Part shown: piece by piece, positions 7,941 to 17,029 of the stretch
Numbering within the stretch: the first letter of the stretch is position 1
Layout of the letters: the number at the start of each line of letters is the position of its first letter
Source of the DNA: Candidatus Eisenbergiella merdavium
GTDB lineage: Bacteria > Bacillota > Clostridia > Lachnospirales > Lachnospiraceae
NCBI GenBank assembly: GCA_019119595.1
Contig: DWWS01000020.1
Location: 1-64,000 of the forward strand
DNA: 64,000 nt
Direction: 5' to 3'
Position numbers and translations under genes: made by a program
The notes under the pieces: model-generated
Told to the model about the DNA's origin: nothing
Databases searched by the model: none
Seen by the model: only the letters and a program-made list of their open reading frames with translations

Positions 7941-9995
7941 CTACTCTGAGGCATTCATGGCTTCCTGCGAGGTCAGCGTTACGGTTCTTGTTTCCTCCGT
8001 ATAGCCCTCCGTCGGATTGCCGTGCATCACAGTGATCTCTATGGTTTCCCCGATCGCATAATACTGCATCGCGTTGAGCAGGTCCTCCTTGGTCGTCACG
8101 GTCATTCCGTTGATTCCCGTGATGATATCGCCCTTCACGATTCCGGCCGATTCCGCGCCGGTTCCCGCATAAACCTGAGCCACGTAAATGCCCTCCGGCA
8201 TTCCGTAGGCCTGCGCCATTGCGGAGGTCACATTGATACAGCTGATTCCAAGGTATCCTCTGTTTGCCTCGTCCAGCGCTTCTCTCGTCTCCTGATTCAT
8301 CAGCTGCTCGATCACAGGCTGCGCGGAGGAAATAGGGATCGCATAGCCCATTCCCTCAATAGCGTTTCCTCCAATTTTATTGGAATTAATTCCGATCACC
8401 TGACCGTTGATATCAAGCAGGGCACCGCCCGAGTTACCGGGATTGATGGCGGCGTCCGTCTGGATCATCGCGTTGCTGGTTCCGGTTTCACCCACCTCAA
8501 GGACACGATTCAGCGCGCTCACAACACCGGTCGTCACCGACTGGCCATAACCGAGCGCATTGCCGATGGCCACCACCGGCTCGCCCACCTTCAGGGAATC
8601 GGAATCCCCGATCTCCGCAATGGCGATGGCATCCCTGGTATCGCTCTCCACATTTTCAAGCTTCACGGCGACCACCGCCAGATCCATGGAAGGGCTCGTC
8701 CCCTTGACCAGAGCCTCTACGATGGAGTTATCAATGAAGCTCACATAAAGCTGAGTGGCATCCGCCACCACATGATTATTCGTCACGATCAGAAGCTCGT
8801 CGTCATTCTGGCCGATGATAATGCCGCTTCCGGCAGATTCCTGCTGCTGCTCATAGGTCTGTCCCCAGAAGCTCTCAACAGAGGTTACGGACTCGTTGGT
8901 AATCGCCACAATGGCGGGCATCACCCGTTCCACCATCTCCGTGACGTCCGTCACCACCATGCTGGTCGTTCCCTGCGTTACGGAAACCCCGTTTTGGGAA
9001 TCCGGAGCCTGCGCTTCCGCACTCTGGTCTTCCGAAACGGCAGGAACCGTTACCGAAACAGTCTCGTCCTGATATCCGCCAAGAGAGACTACCGCAAGAA
9101 AGCTGACGCCTGCGATCACACCGAAGCATACCGCGCTCACCAGCACTGCGAGCGCCTTTTTCCAAAACGGATTCCCGGGCTTTCCGGGCTTTTTCTCCTT
9201 TTGCCTTTTCTCCTTCTGCTTTCTTCCGGGATCGGCTCCGTAGCCGCCGTTTCCGGCGCCGTACTGATAATTTCCCTGACGGGACTGCCAGGCATTCTGA
9301 CTGCCATAGGCATCCCGGCCGCTGTAAGCGCCGTGGCCGTTCTGCGCGCCCGTTCCCTGCGCCGTATTCTGTGCGGCATTCCCCTGCCATGCGCCTGAAT
9401 TGCCTGTATATTGGCCGGCGCCGCCCTGCCATGCGCCTGTATATCCGTTATACTGGCCGGCATTTCCGTTCTGCCAGCCTCCGGCGTTCTGAGTGCCTCC
9501 ATTTTGAGCGCCTCCATTTTGGAAGCCTCCGCCCTGCCAGCTTCCATTTCCCTGCTGTGCTCCCGCATTCTGCGCGGCGCCGTCCTGCCTGAACGAACCC
9601 TGCCATGCCCCCGAAGCCTGCCGGGAAGCTCCGTTCTGCCAGCCGGCATACTGCTGATACGCTCCGCCCTGTCCGCTTCCATTGCTCTGTCCGCCGCTAT
9701 TCCAGACGCTTTGCTGTGCGGCATTCTGTTGCGCTGTATTACTCTGCTGTGCGGCACTGCTTTGCCGGGTATAGCCGCTCTGCTGCCTCTCACCGCTTTC
9801 ATCCGCCTTTTCGTTCTCCCGGACGGGAACCGCATTCTCCCCATTCTCGCCTGCACCGTCTGCGCTTTCCTGGGCATGCGCTGCGTCTTCCTGGGCATAC
9901 ACTGTACTTTCCTGGGCATGCGCTGCGTCTTCCCGGATGGACTGCGCCTGATTTTCTGCTTTATCTGTATTTCCGGAATAATCCTGATCAAACAT
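7941..9995 (-). CDS. htrA: HtrA/DegP-like membrane-anchored serine protease with Q/N/G-rich cytosolic tail
   Basis: This 684-residue protein has a single membrane segment at about 281-306, then an S1C trypsin-like domain with His408 (TNNHVVADA), Asp438 (SMDLAVVAV) and Ser522 (NPGNSGGAL), then one PDZ domain (about 590-670, GYLGISC to GINGMTV). It should degrade or refold damaged exported proteins at the outer face of the membrane. The cytosolic tail is unusual: about 255 residues of low complexity, rich in Gln, Asn, Gly and Ala, with repeated WQG, WQNG and GAWQG units, followed by a Lys-rich stretch at 258-272. The usual HtrA cytosolic tail is tens of residues. It is transcribed alone between its own promoter (10030-10058) and a terminator. 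Confidence 0.93.
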   Translation of the reverse strand: MFDQDYSGNTDKAENQAQSIREDAAHAQESTVYAQEDAAHAQESADGAGENGENAVPVRENEKADESGERQQSGYTRQSSAAQQSNTAQQNAAQQSVWNSGGQSNGSGQGGAYQQYAGWQNGASRQASGAWQGSFRQDGAAQNAGAQQGNGSWQGGGFQNGGAQNGGTQNAGGWQNGNAGQYNGYTGAWQGGAGQYTGNSGAWQGNAAQNTAQGTGAQNGHGAYSGRDAYGSQNAWQSRQGNYQYGAGNGGYGADPGRKQKEKRQKEKKPGKPGNPFWKKALAVLVSAVCFGVIAGVSFLAVVSLGGYQDETVSVTVPAVSEDQSAEAQAPDSQNGVSVTQGTTSMVVTDVTEMVERVMPAIVAITNESVTSVESFWGQTYEQQQESAGSGIIIGQNDDELLIVTNNHVVADATQLYVSFIDNSIVEALVKGTSPSMDLAVVAVKLENVESDTRDAIAIAEIGDSDSLKVGEPVVAIGNALGYGQSVTTGVVSALNRVLEVGETGTSNAMIQTDAAINPGNSGGALLDINGQVIGINSNKIGGNAIEGMGYAIPISSAQPVIEQLMNQETREALDEANRGYLGISCINVTSAMAQAYGMPEGIYVAQVYAGTGAESAGIVKGDIITGINGMTVTTKEDLLNAMQYYAIGETIEITVMHGNPTEGYTEETRTVTLTSQEAMNASE

Positions 9996-10029
9996 GACCG
10001 TTTCCTCTTTTCTCTGTTTTTATGTTCAG

Positions 10030-10058
10030 AGTATAGTATATCTGGTATTTGTGTTCAA
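10030..10058 (-). promoter_or_regulatory. Predicted htrA promoter
   Basis: TTGAAC (10058-10053) and TATACT (10035-10030) on the minus strand are separated by 17 bp and lie about 35 bp upstream of the htrA start. This is a good sigma-A type match. TATACT overlaps a second copy of itself at 10040-10035. Confidence 0.75.
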
Positions 10059-10144
10059 TTTGTGATAAAACGCTAAAAAATATAAAAAAGCCTTCCGCAT
10101 TTTCTATGAACGCTGTTTCTTCGTCCGCCCTTTTCGCACGTTTT

Positions 10145-11971
10145 CTATTCCACCGTCACCGACTTCGCCAGATTCCTGGGCTTATCCACGTCACAGCCCT
10201 TGCCGACGGCCACATAGTAGCTGAAAAGCTGCAGGGGGATGATGGCCAGGGAATTGGTGAAAAAGCGGTTGGTGATCGGGATATAGATCACATAGTCTGC
10301 GGCCTTCTCGATCTCCCGGTTTCCCTCGCAGGTGACAGCAAGCACAAAGGCTCCCCTTGATTTTACCTCCACCATGTTGCTGATGGTCTTCTGGTAGAGG
10401 GAGGGCTGGGTGGCGACAGCGGCCACCAGCGTCCCCTCCTCGATGAGGGAAATGGTGCCGTGCTTCAGCTCTCCTGCGGCGTAGGCCTCGGAATGGATAT
10501 AGGAAATCTCCTTCAGCTTAAGAGAGCCCTCCATGGAAATGGCATAATCGATGCCTCTGCCGATGAAAAAGACCTCCTTTGCGGCGATATAGCGATTGGC
10601 AAAGCGCTGGATCCGGTTTTTGTTGTTCAAAAGCAGCTCGATCTGATCCGGCAGGCGGCGCAGATCGCCCAGCATTTCGTCAAATTCCTCCTCCGTCACC
10701 GTATGGCGCACGCGGGCCAGCTTCATTGCCAGCAGATAGAGGGCGATGAGCTGGGCGCTGTAGGCCTTGGTGGTCGCCACAGCGATCTCCGGCCCGGCCC
10801 AGGTGTACATCACGTTATCCGCTTCGCGGGCGATGGAGCTTCCCACCACGTTCACGATGCCGAGCACCTTGAAGCCCCGTTTCTTTGCCTCCCGCAGGGC
10901 CGCGAGGGAATCCGCCGTCTCTCCGGACTGGCTGATCACGATCACCATGGCCCCGTCCTCCAGAATGGGATCCCGGTAGCGGAATTCGCTGGCAAGATCC
11001 ACCTCAACGGGGATCCTTGCCATCCCCTCCAGCACATATTTTCCGGTCACGCCCGCATGATAGGCGGAGCCGCAGGCCACGATGTGAATCTTCTTCACCT
11101 GACAGAGCTCCTCGTCGCTCATTCCAAGCTCCTCGATCACGATGTCGTTCTTTTTGATCCTGGGTCCGGCGGTATCCGCCACGGTCTTGGGCTGCTCATA
11201 CATTTCCTTGAGCATGAAATGCTCATATCCGGCCTTCTCCGCCGCCTCCGCGTCCCAGTCGATGGTCACGGACGGCTTCTCCAGCTCCTCCGCGTCCACG
11301 TTGTAAACATGAAAGCCCTCCTCGGAGAGGCGCACGATCTCCTGATTCTCGATGTAGGTCACGGTCCTGGTATAGCGCAGGATCGCGGGCACATCGGAGG
11401 CGATGAAGCAGCCCTCCCCGTTCTGTCCCACAATGAGCGGGCTGTCCTTCCTCACCGCAAACAGCTCTCCCGGGAAATCGGAAAACAGGATGCCCAGCGC
11501 GTAGGAGCCCTCCACCCGATGAAGCACCTTGGTGATGGCCTCCATGGGGTCGCCCTTATAATAGTAATCCAGCATGTGAGCTATCACCTCGGTATCCGTT
11601 TCCGAAATAAAATGATATCCCCTCTGCGTCAGCTTTTTGCGCAGCGCCATATAATTCTCAATGATGCCGTTGTGCACCACCGCGATGGTTTCCTTTTCAT
11701 TGAAATGCGGATGGGCGTTCACGTTGCTTGGCGCGCCGTGGGTGGCCCAGCGGGTGTGGCCGATCCCCACCGTCCCCGGCATGGTCGCACCATCATGAGT
11801 GAGCTCGCTTAAGGCCTTCAGCCTTCCCACGGATTTGGTGATATGGATCTTTTCTCCGTCGTATACCGCCATTCCCGCGGAGTCATATCCCCGGTACTCC
11901 AGCCTTGCCAGGCCGTCCAGAATGATGGGGGCCGCCTGACTTTTTCCGATGTAGCCTACAATTCCGCACAT
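10145..11971 (-). CDS. glmS: Glutamine-fructose-6-phosphate aminotransferase (isomerizing)
   Basis: This 608-residue enzyme makes glucosamine-6-phosphate from fructose-6-phosphate and glutamine, the entry to UDP-GlcNAc for peptidoglycan and surface glycans. The start is set so that the protein begins MCGIVGYIG, which exposes the catalytic Cys after Met removal; GGAGG lies 6 nt upstream. The N-terminal Ntn glutaminase has GIGHTRWATHG, and two SIS domains follow (HIVACGSAYHAG, SQSGETADS). The C-terminus ends DKPRNLAKSVTVE as in the family. The length is exactly typical. The 120 bp upstream is purine-rich with short repeats and shows no glmS ribozyme core. Its place next to a glycosyltransferase and the polysaccharide locus fits precursor supply. 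Confidence 0.97.
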   Translation of the reverse strand: MCGIVGYIGKSQAAPIILDGLARLEYRGYDSAGMAVYDGEKIHITKSVGRLKALSELTHDGATMPGTVGIGHTRWATHGAPSNVNAHPHFNEKETIAVVHNGIIENYMALRKKLTQRGYHFISETDTEVIAHMLDYYYKGDPMEAITKVLHRVEGSYALGILFSDFPGELFAVRKDSPLIVGQNGEGCFIASDVPAILRYTRTVTYIENQEIVRLSEEGFHVYNVDAEELEKPSVTIDWDAEAAEKAGYEHFMLKEMYEQPKTVADTAGPRIKKNDIVIEELGMSDEELCQVKKIHIVACGSAYHAGVTGKYVLEGMARIPVEVDLASEFRYRDPILEDGAMVIVISQSGETADSLAALREAKKRGFKVLGIVNVVGSSIAREADNVMYTWAGPEIAVATTKAYSAQLIALYLLAMKLARVRHTVTEEEFDEMLGDLRRLPDQIELLLNNKNRIQRFANRYIAAKEVFFIGRGIDYAISMEGSLKLKEISYIHSEAYAAGELKHGTISLIEEGTLVAAVATQPSLYQKTISNMVEVKSRGAFVLAVTCEGNREIEKAADYVIYIPITNRFFTNSLAIIPLQLFSYYVAVGKGCDVDKPRNLAKSVTVE

Positions 11972-12091
11972 AATTTCCTCCGTTCTGCCGCGCCGCGGCA
12001 CTCATATCTGCTCCGTTCTATCCGTTCTGTTCTATCCGTTTCGTTTCATCTGCTCCATCCTGTCCGCTCCGCCCTGTTTCCGTCCGGTCCG

Positions 12092-13027
12092 TCAGTACCT
12101 CTTTTTCCAAAAATCCCTGTTCATGCTGCAGCGAAGCACCATCCCCGCCGGAAGACTGCGGTAATGTTTTCCCAGAAAAAAGCCCAGATACCTTGCCCCG
12201 CAGTCTGCTACAAGCCGCAGCACCATCCAGGGCTTCCCGATGCCGCACAGGTGGGCGACCGTTTTTTTCACCATCCTCATCCCCTCCGATTCGGAGGAAA
12301 CGACGGAAAAGATCTCCGGATGCTGAGCCTGGGATACTCCGTTGTCAAAATTCCGGCGAAACTGTTCCTTTACCTTATAGCTGTGGGAATGATACACACA
12401 GGCGTCCGCCGCATAGGCGATCTTCCAGCCCGCCTTCACGGCTTTTGCCGCGTAGATCATATCCTCATTAAAAATAGTATGCTTCTCAAAGCCGCCCAGA
12501 CTCCGAAAAACGTCCTTCCGGTACATGGCACAGACATTGGAGCAGAAATAGGTCTTGATCCCCAGCTCGGAAAGCTGCTCCTGCCCCTTGACGCGGCTCT
12601 CCTCTGGATAGTTGAAGGCTCTGGTGTAGCGTTCGATCTCCCCGCTGCTCTCATCGGTGAGCTGTCTGGCGTAAGCCACGGCGATATCCTTATCCTGGCA
12701 AAGGGCGTCCCGCAGCCGTTCGATCAGAAAATCGTCCGCAGGCACCGCGTCGTCCGTCATGCACACAAACAGATCCGCACTGCTTTTCGCCGCCGCCAGA
12801 TCTCTCGTTCCTCCATGGTCAAATTCCCGCTTGGAAAGATGGTGTACCTCCGCCTCCGGATATCTCCGGGCAAAATCCGTCCCATGCAGGAATCCGTCAA
12901 AATATTTTTCTTCCGTATTCATGATGATGATGCGGTCCGCCTTCACACTCTGGCCGGACAGCCGTTTCATCAGCTCCAGAAATTTTTTCCCCGGCCGGTA
13001 GGTCGGGATGATCACGTCTATCTTCAT
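12092..13027 (-). CDS. GT2 family glycosyltransferase, rhamnosyltransferase-like
   Basis: This 311-residue protein has a GT-A fold: DVIIPTYRPGKKF at the N-terminus, a metal/nucleotide-binding acidic motif in FVCMTDDAVP (about 90), and FNEDMIYAAKA with the catalytic-base region near 187. It has no clear membrane span. Such proteins transfer an activated sugar, often rhamnose, to a lipid-linked glycan in the cytoplasm. The REFDHGGTRD segment is common in rhamnosyltransferases of polysaccharide loci. It lies between glmS and the LCP gene; a terminator separates it from the latter. Donor and acceptor cannot be read from the sequence. Confidence 0.85.
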   Translation of the reverse strand: MKIDVIIPTYRPGKKFLELMKRLSGQSVKADRIIIMNTEEKYFDGFLHGTDFARRYPEAEVHHLSKREFDHGGTRDLAAAKSSADLFVCMTDDAVPADDFLIERLRDALCQDKDIAVAYARQLTDESSGEIERYTRAFNYPEESRVKGQEQLSELGIKTYFCSNVCAMYRKDVFRSLGGFEKHTIFNEDMIYAAKAVKAGWKIAYAADACVYHSHSYKVKEQFRRNFDNGVSQAQHPEIFSVVSSESEGMRMVKKTVAHLCGIGKPWMVLRLVADCGARYLGFFLGKHYRSLPAGMVLRCSMNRDFWKKRY

Positions 13028-13075
13028 GCTGTCTTCCCCTCCTGGGCTCTCCCAAAGAGTCTTGAGCGCCTCTTA

Positions 13076-13107
13076 CAGAAAAAAAGGGGCCTGTTTCAGC
13101 CCCTTTG
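13076..13107 (-). terminator. Intrinsic terminator after the LCP gene
   Basis: Minus-strand AAAGGGGC and GCCCCTTT flank a TGAAACAG-type loop and are followed by a run of T residues. It lies 55 bp after the LCP stop and would separate that gene from the downstream glycosyltransferase. Confidence 0.88.
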
Positions 13108-13162
13108 CTCATTTCCGGCGGCGGCCCGGACAGCTCCGTGCCGCCGTCATTCAGGTTCTTTT

Positions 13163-14452
13163 TTAATATCCGGTATCGCTAGAAATCTTGGCGCTGTAGG
13201 ACTTCACCTGCTCGGAAGGCGTGTATTCCTCCTGCTCAAAAAGGAAATTGTGAAGCTTGATCACATTCGTTTCCAGGTTCACAGGAATAACACAGCTTCC
13301 CTTGCTTCCCAGAGTTCCGGTCGTACGGGTATCCTCAAACGGGAAGCCGTCCGTTGCGGTTACGGAATAATTCGCCACCTCGCCAAGCACACCCAAAATC
13401 TCCGTAGTGTCCAGATTGGTCGCCACATGAGGAAGCACACTGTCAAGCGCGGATTCCAGCTGGGGAAGCGAAGCAGTCTTCGCCTTATCCAGACAGGCGA
13501 GCAGCACGGTCCTCTGCCTCTCCGCCCGGCGGAAATCGTCGCCCGCGGTGGCACGGATCCGGCAGTAGGCAGTTGCCTGCATGCCGTCCAGGGTCTGAAG
13601 CCCTGCCTGCGTAACAGGCGTGTAATCGTCCGAGAGAACCACTTTGCTCTCCGTGCTGAACATACTCTTCTGATAATTGTTCAGATGCTTGATCTCCGCC
13701 TCTTCCACATTGATCTGCACGCCGCCAAGAGCATTTACAAGCTCGATCAGCCCGTTGAAGTTAATGCTGATATATTCTGTGATGTTCAGATCCAGATTCA
13801 TGTTCAGCATGAGAATAGCCTGCTCCGGGCCTCCGGCCGCATAGGCCGCGTTGCACTTATTGTAGGTGTCGTTGCTCAGATTCAGATAAGTATCACGGTA
13901 AACGCTGACCAGCTTCACCTCATTCGTATCCTGATTGATGGAAGCGATCATGATAGTATCGGAACGATTTCCCTTCTTCAGGTCGTCGTCCCTTGCATCC
14001 AGGCCAAACAGAGCGATGTTCCGGTATCCCTTCATGGTCTCGTTCTGTTCCACGCCGTCATTCATATTTTCCACGATCTGCCCCTCGTTGATGGTGATAT
14101 GCTGGACAGCGTCCTGCTTTCCCACCGCCCAGAGAACAAGGGCAAGCACCACCAGAGCGAGAATTTCCACGCCAAACAGGATGATCCGCTTTCTCTGCTT
14201 CTCCTTTTTTCTGCGCGCCTGGTTTCTTTTGCTTCCAGATCCTGAAGACGCGCGCATCCTGTCCTCTCCGGAATCCCTGCGGGAGGATGAGGACGATCTG
14301 CGGCTTGTGCCGGACGATCTGCGATCGTCGTCATACGCGCCGTAATCCGCCCGCGACGAACGGCGCTCTGTACCGGAAGTCCGCCGGCTCCCGCCTGACG
14401 AACCGCTTCCATTCGTTCTGCGGGTTCCTTCGTTTCTCGTTGATGATGCCAT
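13163..14452 (-). CDS. LCP (LytR-CpsA-Psr) family cell-wall glycopolymer ligase
   Basis: This 429-residue protein has one membrane span at about 90-110 and an extracytoplasmic LCP domain from about 141, with NIALFGLDARD, RSDTIMIAS, SVYRDTYL and RRAERQR, where the Arg and Asp residues bind polyprenyl pyrophosphate. LCP enzymes transfer finished glycans from undecaprenyl pyrophosphate to peptidoglycan. The cytosolic tail (1-89) is very rich in Ser and Arg and poorly conserved in type. AGGAG lies before the ATG. Its place within the polysaccharide genes suggests it attaches the glycan made by this locus. Confidence 0.92.
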   Translation of the reverse strand: MASSTRNEGTRRTNGSGSSGGSRRTSGTERRSSRADYGAYDDDRRSSGTSRRSSSSSRRDSGEDRMRASSGSGSKRNQARRKKEKQRKRIILFGVEILALVVLALVLWAVGKQDAVQHITINEGQIVENMNDGVEQNETMKGYRNIALFGLDARDDDLKKGNRSDTIMIASINQDTNEVKLVSVYRDTYLNLSNDTYNKCNAAYAAGGPEQAILMLNMNLDLNITEYISINFNGLIELVNALGGVQINVEEAEIKHLNNYQKSMFSTESKVVLSDDYTPVTQAGLQTLDGMQATAYCRIRATAGDDFRRAERQRTVLLACLDKAKTASLPQLESALDSVLPHVATNLDTTEILGVLGEVANYSVTATDGFPFEDTRTTGTLGSKGSCVIPVNLETNVIKLHNFLFEQEEYTPSEQVKSYSAKISSDTGY

Positions 14453-14478
14453 GTTTTCTCTCCTGTTTCTTTCAGATA

Positions 14479-15906
14479 CTAATACGCATTTTCATTGATA
14501 AACCCTTTAAAGAAGGTCAGAAAAAGGATCTTGATATCAAATGCCATGCTCCAGTTTTCGATATAGTAAATATCGTACTCAATCCTCTTACGGATGGAGG
14601 TATCTCCCCGATAGCCGTTTATCTGCGCCCATCCGGTCATTCCGGGCCGAACCTGATGCTTGATCATATAACGTGGGATCTCCTCCCGGAATTTTTCCAC
14701 AAACTGCGGACGCTCCGGCCGGGGGCCCACCAGGCTCATGTCTCCCTTCAGCACGTTAAAAAGCTGGGGAAGCTCGTCTATGCTCGTACGTCTCAGCAAG
14801 GCCCCTACCCTTGTGATCCTCGGATCTCCCTTTACCGTCCAGCCCTTCTTTTCCTCACCCGGCTGCTGCTGCCGCATGGTGCGGAATTTGTACATCATAA
14901 ATGGCTTATTGTGCAGGCCCACCCGCTCCTGTCTGAAGATCACCGGTCCGGGGCTCGTCGCCTTCACAAGGATCGCCACCACCAGAAGAAGCGGCGAAAT
15001 GAGGATCAATCCGAAAAAGGAACCCACAATATCCACGCAGCGCTTCGCGATGGCGCTCATCGTGTTGGTCAGCGGGACATACCGGATATTGATGACCGGA
15101 AGGCCCATCAGATCCTCCATATAGGGACGGCCGGGAATCAGGCTGTTGTAGTCCGGGATAAACTTGGTATGCACGCCGGACTTTTCACACAGATCCACCA
15201 GCTCCTCCAGGCGGTCGTAATCCTCCAGAGAAAGCGTGATCGCGATCTCGTCCAGCTTGTTTTCCGGCAGAATGTACAGAAGGTTGTTGATGGAGCCAAC
15301 CACCTTCACTCCCTTATAGGTTGCGCCTCTGGGAACCTTATCATCCAGAATTCCTCTTACCACATATCCCCATTGGGGATTGCTGTTGATCCTGTTGATA
15401 TATTCCTCCGTTGCCCTGGAATAGCCCACCAGAAGGATGTATTTGCGGTTATAGCCCTTTTTTCGCACAAAATGCAGGCAGTAACGGATAAATGCCCGCA
15501 TCAAGAGAGTGCTCACCGTATTGATCGCGGTAAACAGGGCCACCATGCCTCGGGAGAAATGCTGCAGCTGAAGCTGTCTCCAGTCGTTCGCCATGAACAG
15601 AATGGCCAGAAAAACGGTCATTCCCACGATATTCGCCTTGAACACGTTGAGGATTTCCGTCTCGTTCCTCTGCACCCTCTTTGGCGAATAAAGCTTAAAC
15701 CAGTAATAAAGGATCAGATATCCGGGCACAACAAAATACAGTGCGCTGAAATAGATTCCCATATCCAGCACACCTACCGGAGCACCTCCGTCATTTCTGT
15801 TTCTTCCGATCCACAGATACCACGCAAGTATATAGGAGCCTGCAATCACCAGCGCGTCCATTATAACATGCAGTCGGTTAAAATACTGCTGGTTATCCTT
15901 TATCAT
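14479..15906 (-). CDS. Polyprenyl-phosphate sugar-1-phosphate transferase (WbaP/CpsE type)
   Basis: This 475-residue protein starts glycan synthesis by moving a sugar-1-phosphate from a nucleotide sugar to undecaprenyl phosphate. The N-terminus has about four membrane spans and a Rossmann-like part (ILLVGYSRATEEYI, about 172-185). The C-terminal bacterial sugar transferase domain has KRCVDIVGSFFGL, SPGPVIFRQERVG, RTSIDELPQLFNVL with the Asp-Glu pair, and SLVGPRPERPQF. The C-terminal motif GMTGWAQINGYRGDT is typical. Its own promoter lies at 15938-15966, and the ribosome site is weak. The sugar donor cannot be decided; glucose, galactose or GlcNAc-type sugars are used by relatives. Confidence 0.93.
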   Translation of the reverse strand: MIKDNQQYFNRLHVIMDALVIAGSYILAWYLWIGRNRNDGGAPVGVLDMGIYFSALYFVVPGYLILYYWFKLYSPKRVQRNETEILNVFKANIVGMTVFLAILFMANDWRQLQLQHFSRGMVALFTAINTVSTLLMRAFIRYCLHFVRKKGYNRKYILLVGYSRATEEYINRINSNPQWGYVVRGILDDKVPRGATYKGVKVVGSINNLLYILPENKLDEIAITLSLEDYDRLEELVDLCEKSGVHTKFIPDYNSLIPGRPYMEDLMGLPVINIRYVPLTNTMSAIAKRCVDIVGSFFGLILISPLLLVVAILVKATSPGPVIFRQERVGLHNKPFMMYKFRTMRQQQPGEEKKGWTVKGDPRITRVGALLRRTSIDELPQLFNVLKGDMSLVGPRPERPQFVEKFREEIPRYMIKHQVRPGMTGWAQINGYRGDTSIRKRIEYDIYYIENWSMAFDIKILFLTFFKGFINENAY

Positions 15907-15937
15907 GGCTTCACCCGTTTCCCCATATACAACCTGT

Positions 15938-15966
15938 ATTGTACAATATTCGACTCAAAAGCACAA
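15938..15966 (-). promoter_or_regulatory. Predicted promoter of the sugar-phosphate transferase gene
   Basis: Minus-strand TTGTGC (15966-15961) and TACAAT (15943-15938) have a 17 bp spacer and lie 32 bp upstream of the start codon. Confidence 0.6.
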
Positions 15967-16000
15967 CTTAATTTTTCTTTATAATAGTTCACTCGTCTTC

Positions 16001-16019
16001 CGGCGTCAGGCAGACGCCG
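16001..16019. repeat. Short-loop palindrome after a glycosyltransferase gene
   Basis: CGGCGTC and its inverse GACGCCG flank an AGGCA loop just after the stop of the upstream glycosyltransferase. No T-run follows, so it is not a standard terminator. It may still slow transcription or protect the 3' end of the mRNA. Confidence 0.55.
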
Positions 16020-16029
16020 TACCCGCACG

Positions 16030-16989
16030 CTATATCCGCCGGAACATGTTGACCCACAGCTCAAGCTGTATCCTTATATAATTCCCAAGATTGCGTCCTT
16101 TGAAACGGACGCGGCGTTCCTTTGCCTGCGGCGAGGCACACAGCCGGATCCCTTCCAGCAGGCTTTTTCCGTAGGCTTTTCCATAGCCCTTTTTCAGGAA
16201 AAAGAGGGCTTTTATGAGAAAGCCAGCCAGCAGGAAGGGGCTGTTTATCAAAAGCTGCAGCGGCGGCATGTTTTTATAAATCAGATAAACGTTGTTCCTC
16301 GCGGAATAAAAGATCTTAAAATCGTTATACCTTGAGCCGCTGGTGGCGCTTCCCGCATGGAGCACCACGGCGGAGGGCTCGTAGCCGTTTTGAAATCCCA
16401 GAATGCGGGCGCGGTAGCCCAGATCCACATCCTCCAGATAGGCAAAATGAAGCTCATCGAAGCCTCCCGTCCGTTCCAGGGCGCTTTTCCGGTAGATTGC
16501 CGCTCCCGCGCAGGCGGAGAACACCCGTAGGGGAGCGTCATAGCGCGATGCGCTCTTTCCCTTCCCAACGGCATAAGCCCAGCCCAGGGCGCTGTAAAGA
16601 TCCCCCGCTCCATCCATGCGCTCAGGGGCTTTCAGATCCAACATACGGGCGGATACGGAAAACAGCCGCTCATCCTGCTCCATGCGCCGCTCCAGAGCGC
16701 TGATGCAGCCCGGCCTGACCACGGTATCGTTATTCAGAAGAAATACATAGGCCGTTCCGCTTTCCCGGATCCCTTCGTTGACCGCTGCGGAAAATCCTCT
16801 GTTTTCCGGGAAACGGATCAGGCGGATCCAGGGGAATTCCCTCTCCGCCTCGCTCTCGCTCCCATCTGACGAACCATTATCCACCACGATCACGCTGGGA
16901 CGCTCCTTCTCTGATGCCTCCAGGCTTCTCAGACAATCCGCCAGATATTTTTTCCCGTTATAATTGGGTATCACCACTGTGGTCTTCAA
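16030..16989 (-). CDS. GT2 family glycosyltransferase (WcaE/RfbN-type)
   Basis: This 319-residue protein begins MKTTVVIPNYNGKKYL and has VVDNGSSDGS (36-45), FLLNNDTVV with the DxD-like acidic motif (about 94-101), and HFAYLEDVDLGYRA (about 180), the EDVD base motif of rhamnosyltransferases. The C-terminal part has one or two weakly hydrophobic helices (LLINSPFLLAGFLIKALFFL) that may attach it to the membrane. It starts with TTG (16989-16987); GGAGG lies 8 nt upstream, which supports this choice. It lies 40 bp after the next glycosyltransferase gene in the same transcript. The donor is unknown; dTDP-rhamnose is likely because the rfb genes are in the same locus. Confidence 0.87.
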   Translation of the reverse strand: MKTTVVIPNYNGKKYLADCLRSLEASEKERPSVIVVDNGSSDGSESEAEREFPWIRLIRFPENRGFSAAVNEGIRESGTAYVFLLNNDTVVRPGCISALERRMEQDERLFSVSARMLDLKAPERMDGAGDLYSALGWAYAVGKGKSASRYDAPLRVFSACAGAAIYRKSALERTGGFDELHFAYLEDVDLGYRARILGFQNGYEPSAVVLHAGSATSGSRYNDFKIFYSARNNVYLIYKNMPPLQLLINSPFLLAGFLIKALFFLKKGYGKAYGKSLLEGIRLCASPQAKERRVRFKGRNLGNYIRIQLELWVNMFRRI

Positions 16990-17029
16990 TCCGTTTTCCT
17001 CCGCAGACAGGACTTTTCCTTTTCTGAGG

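Noticed and set aside
12002-12091. Possible glmS ribozyme upstream of glmS
   Set aside because: The gap is purine-rich with repeated GAACGGATAGAAC-like words, but neither the length (about 120 bp to the start) nor the conserved ribozyme core is present.
11843-14245. Plus-strand open frame of 800 codons
   Set aside because: It lies opposite the GT2 and LCP genes, whose motifs are clear, and its translation is rich in His, Arg and Leu with no family motif. It is a shadow frame caused by high GC.
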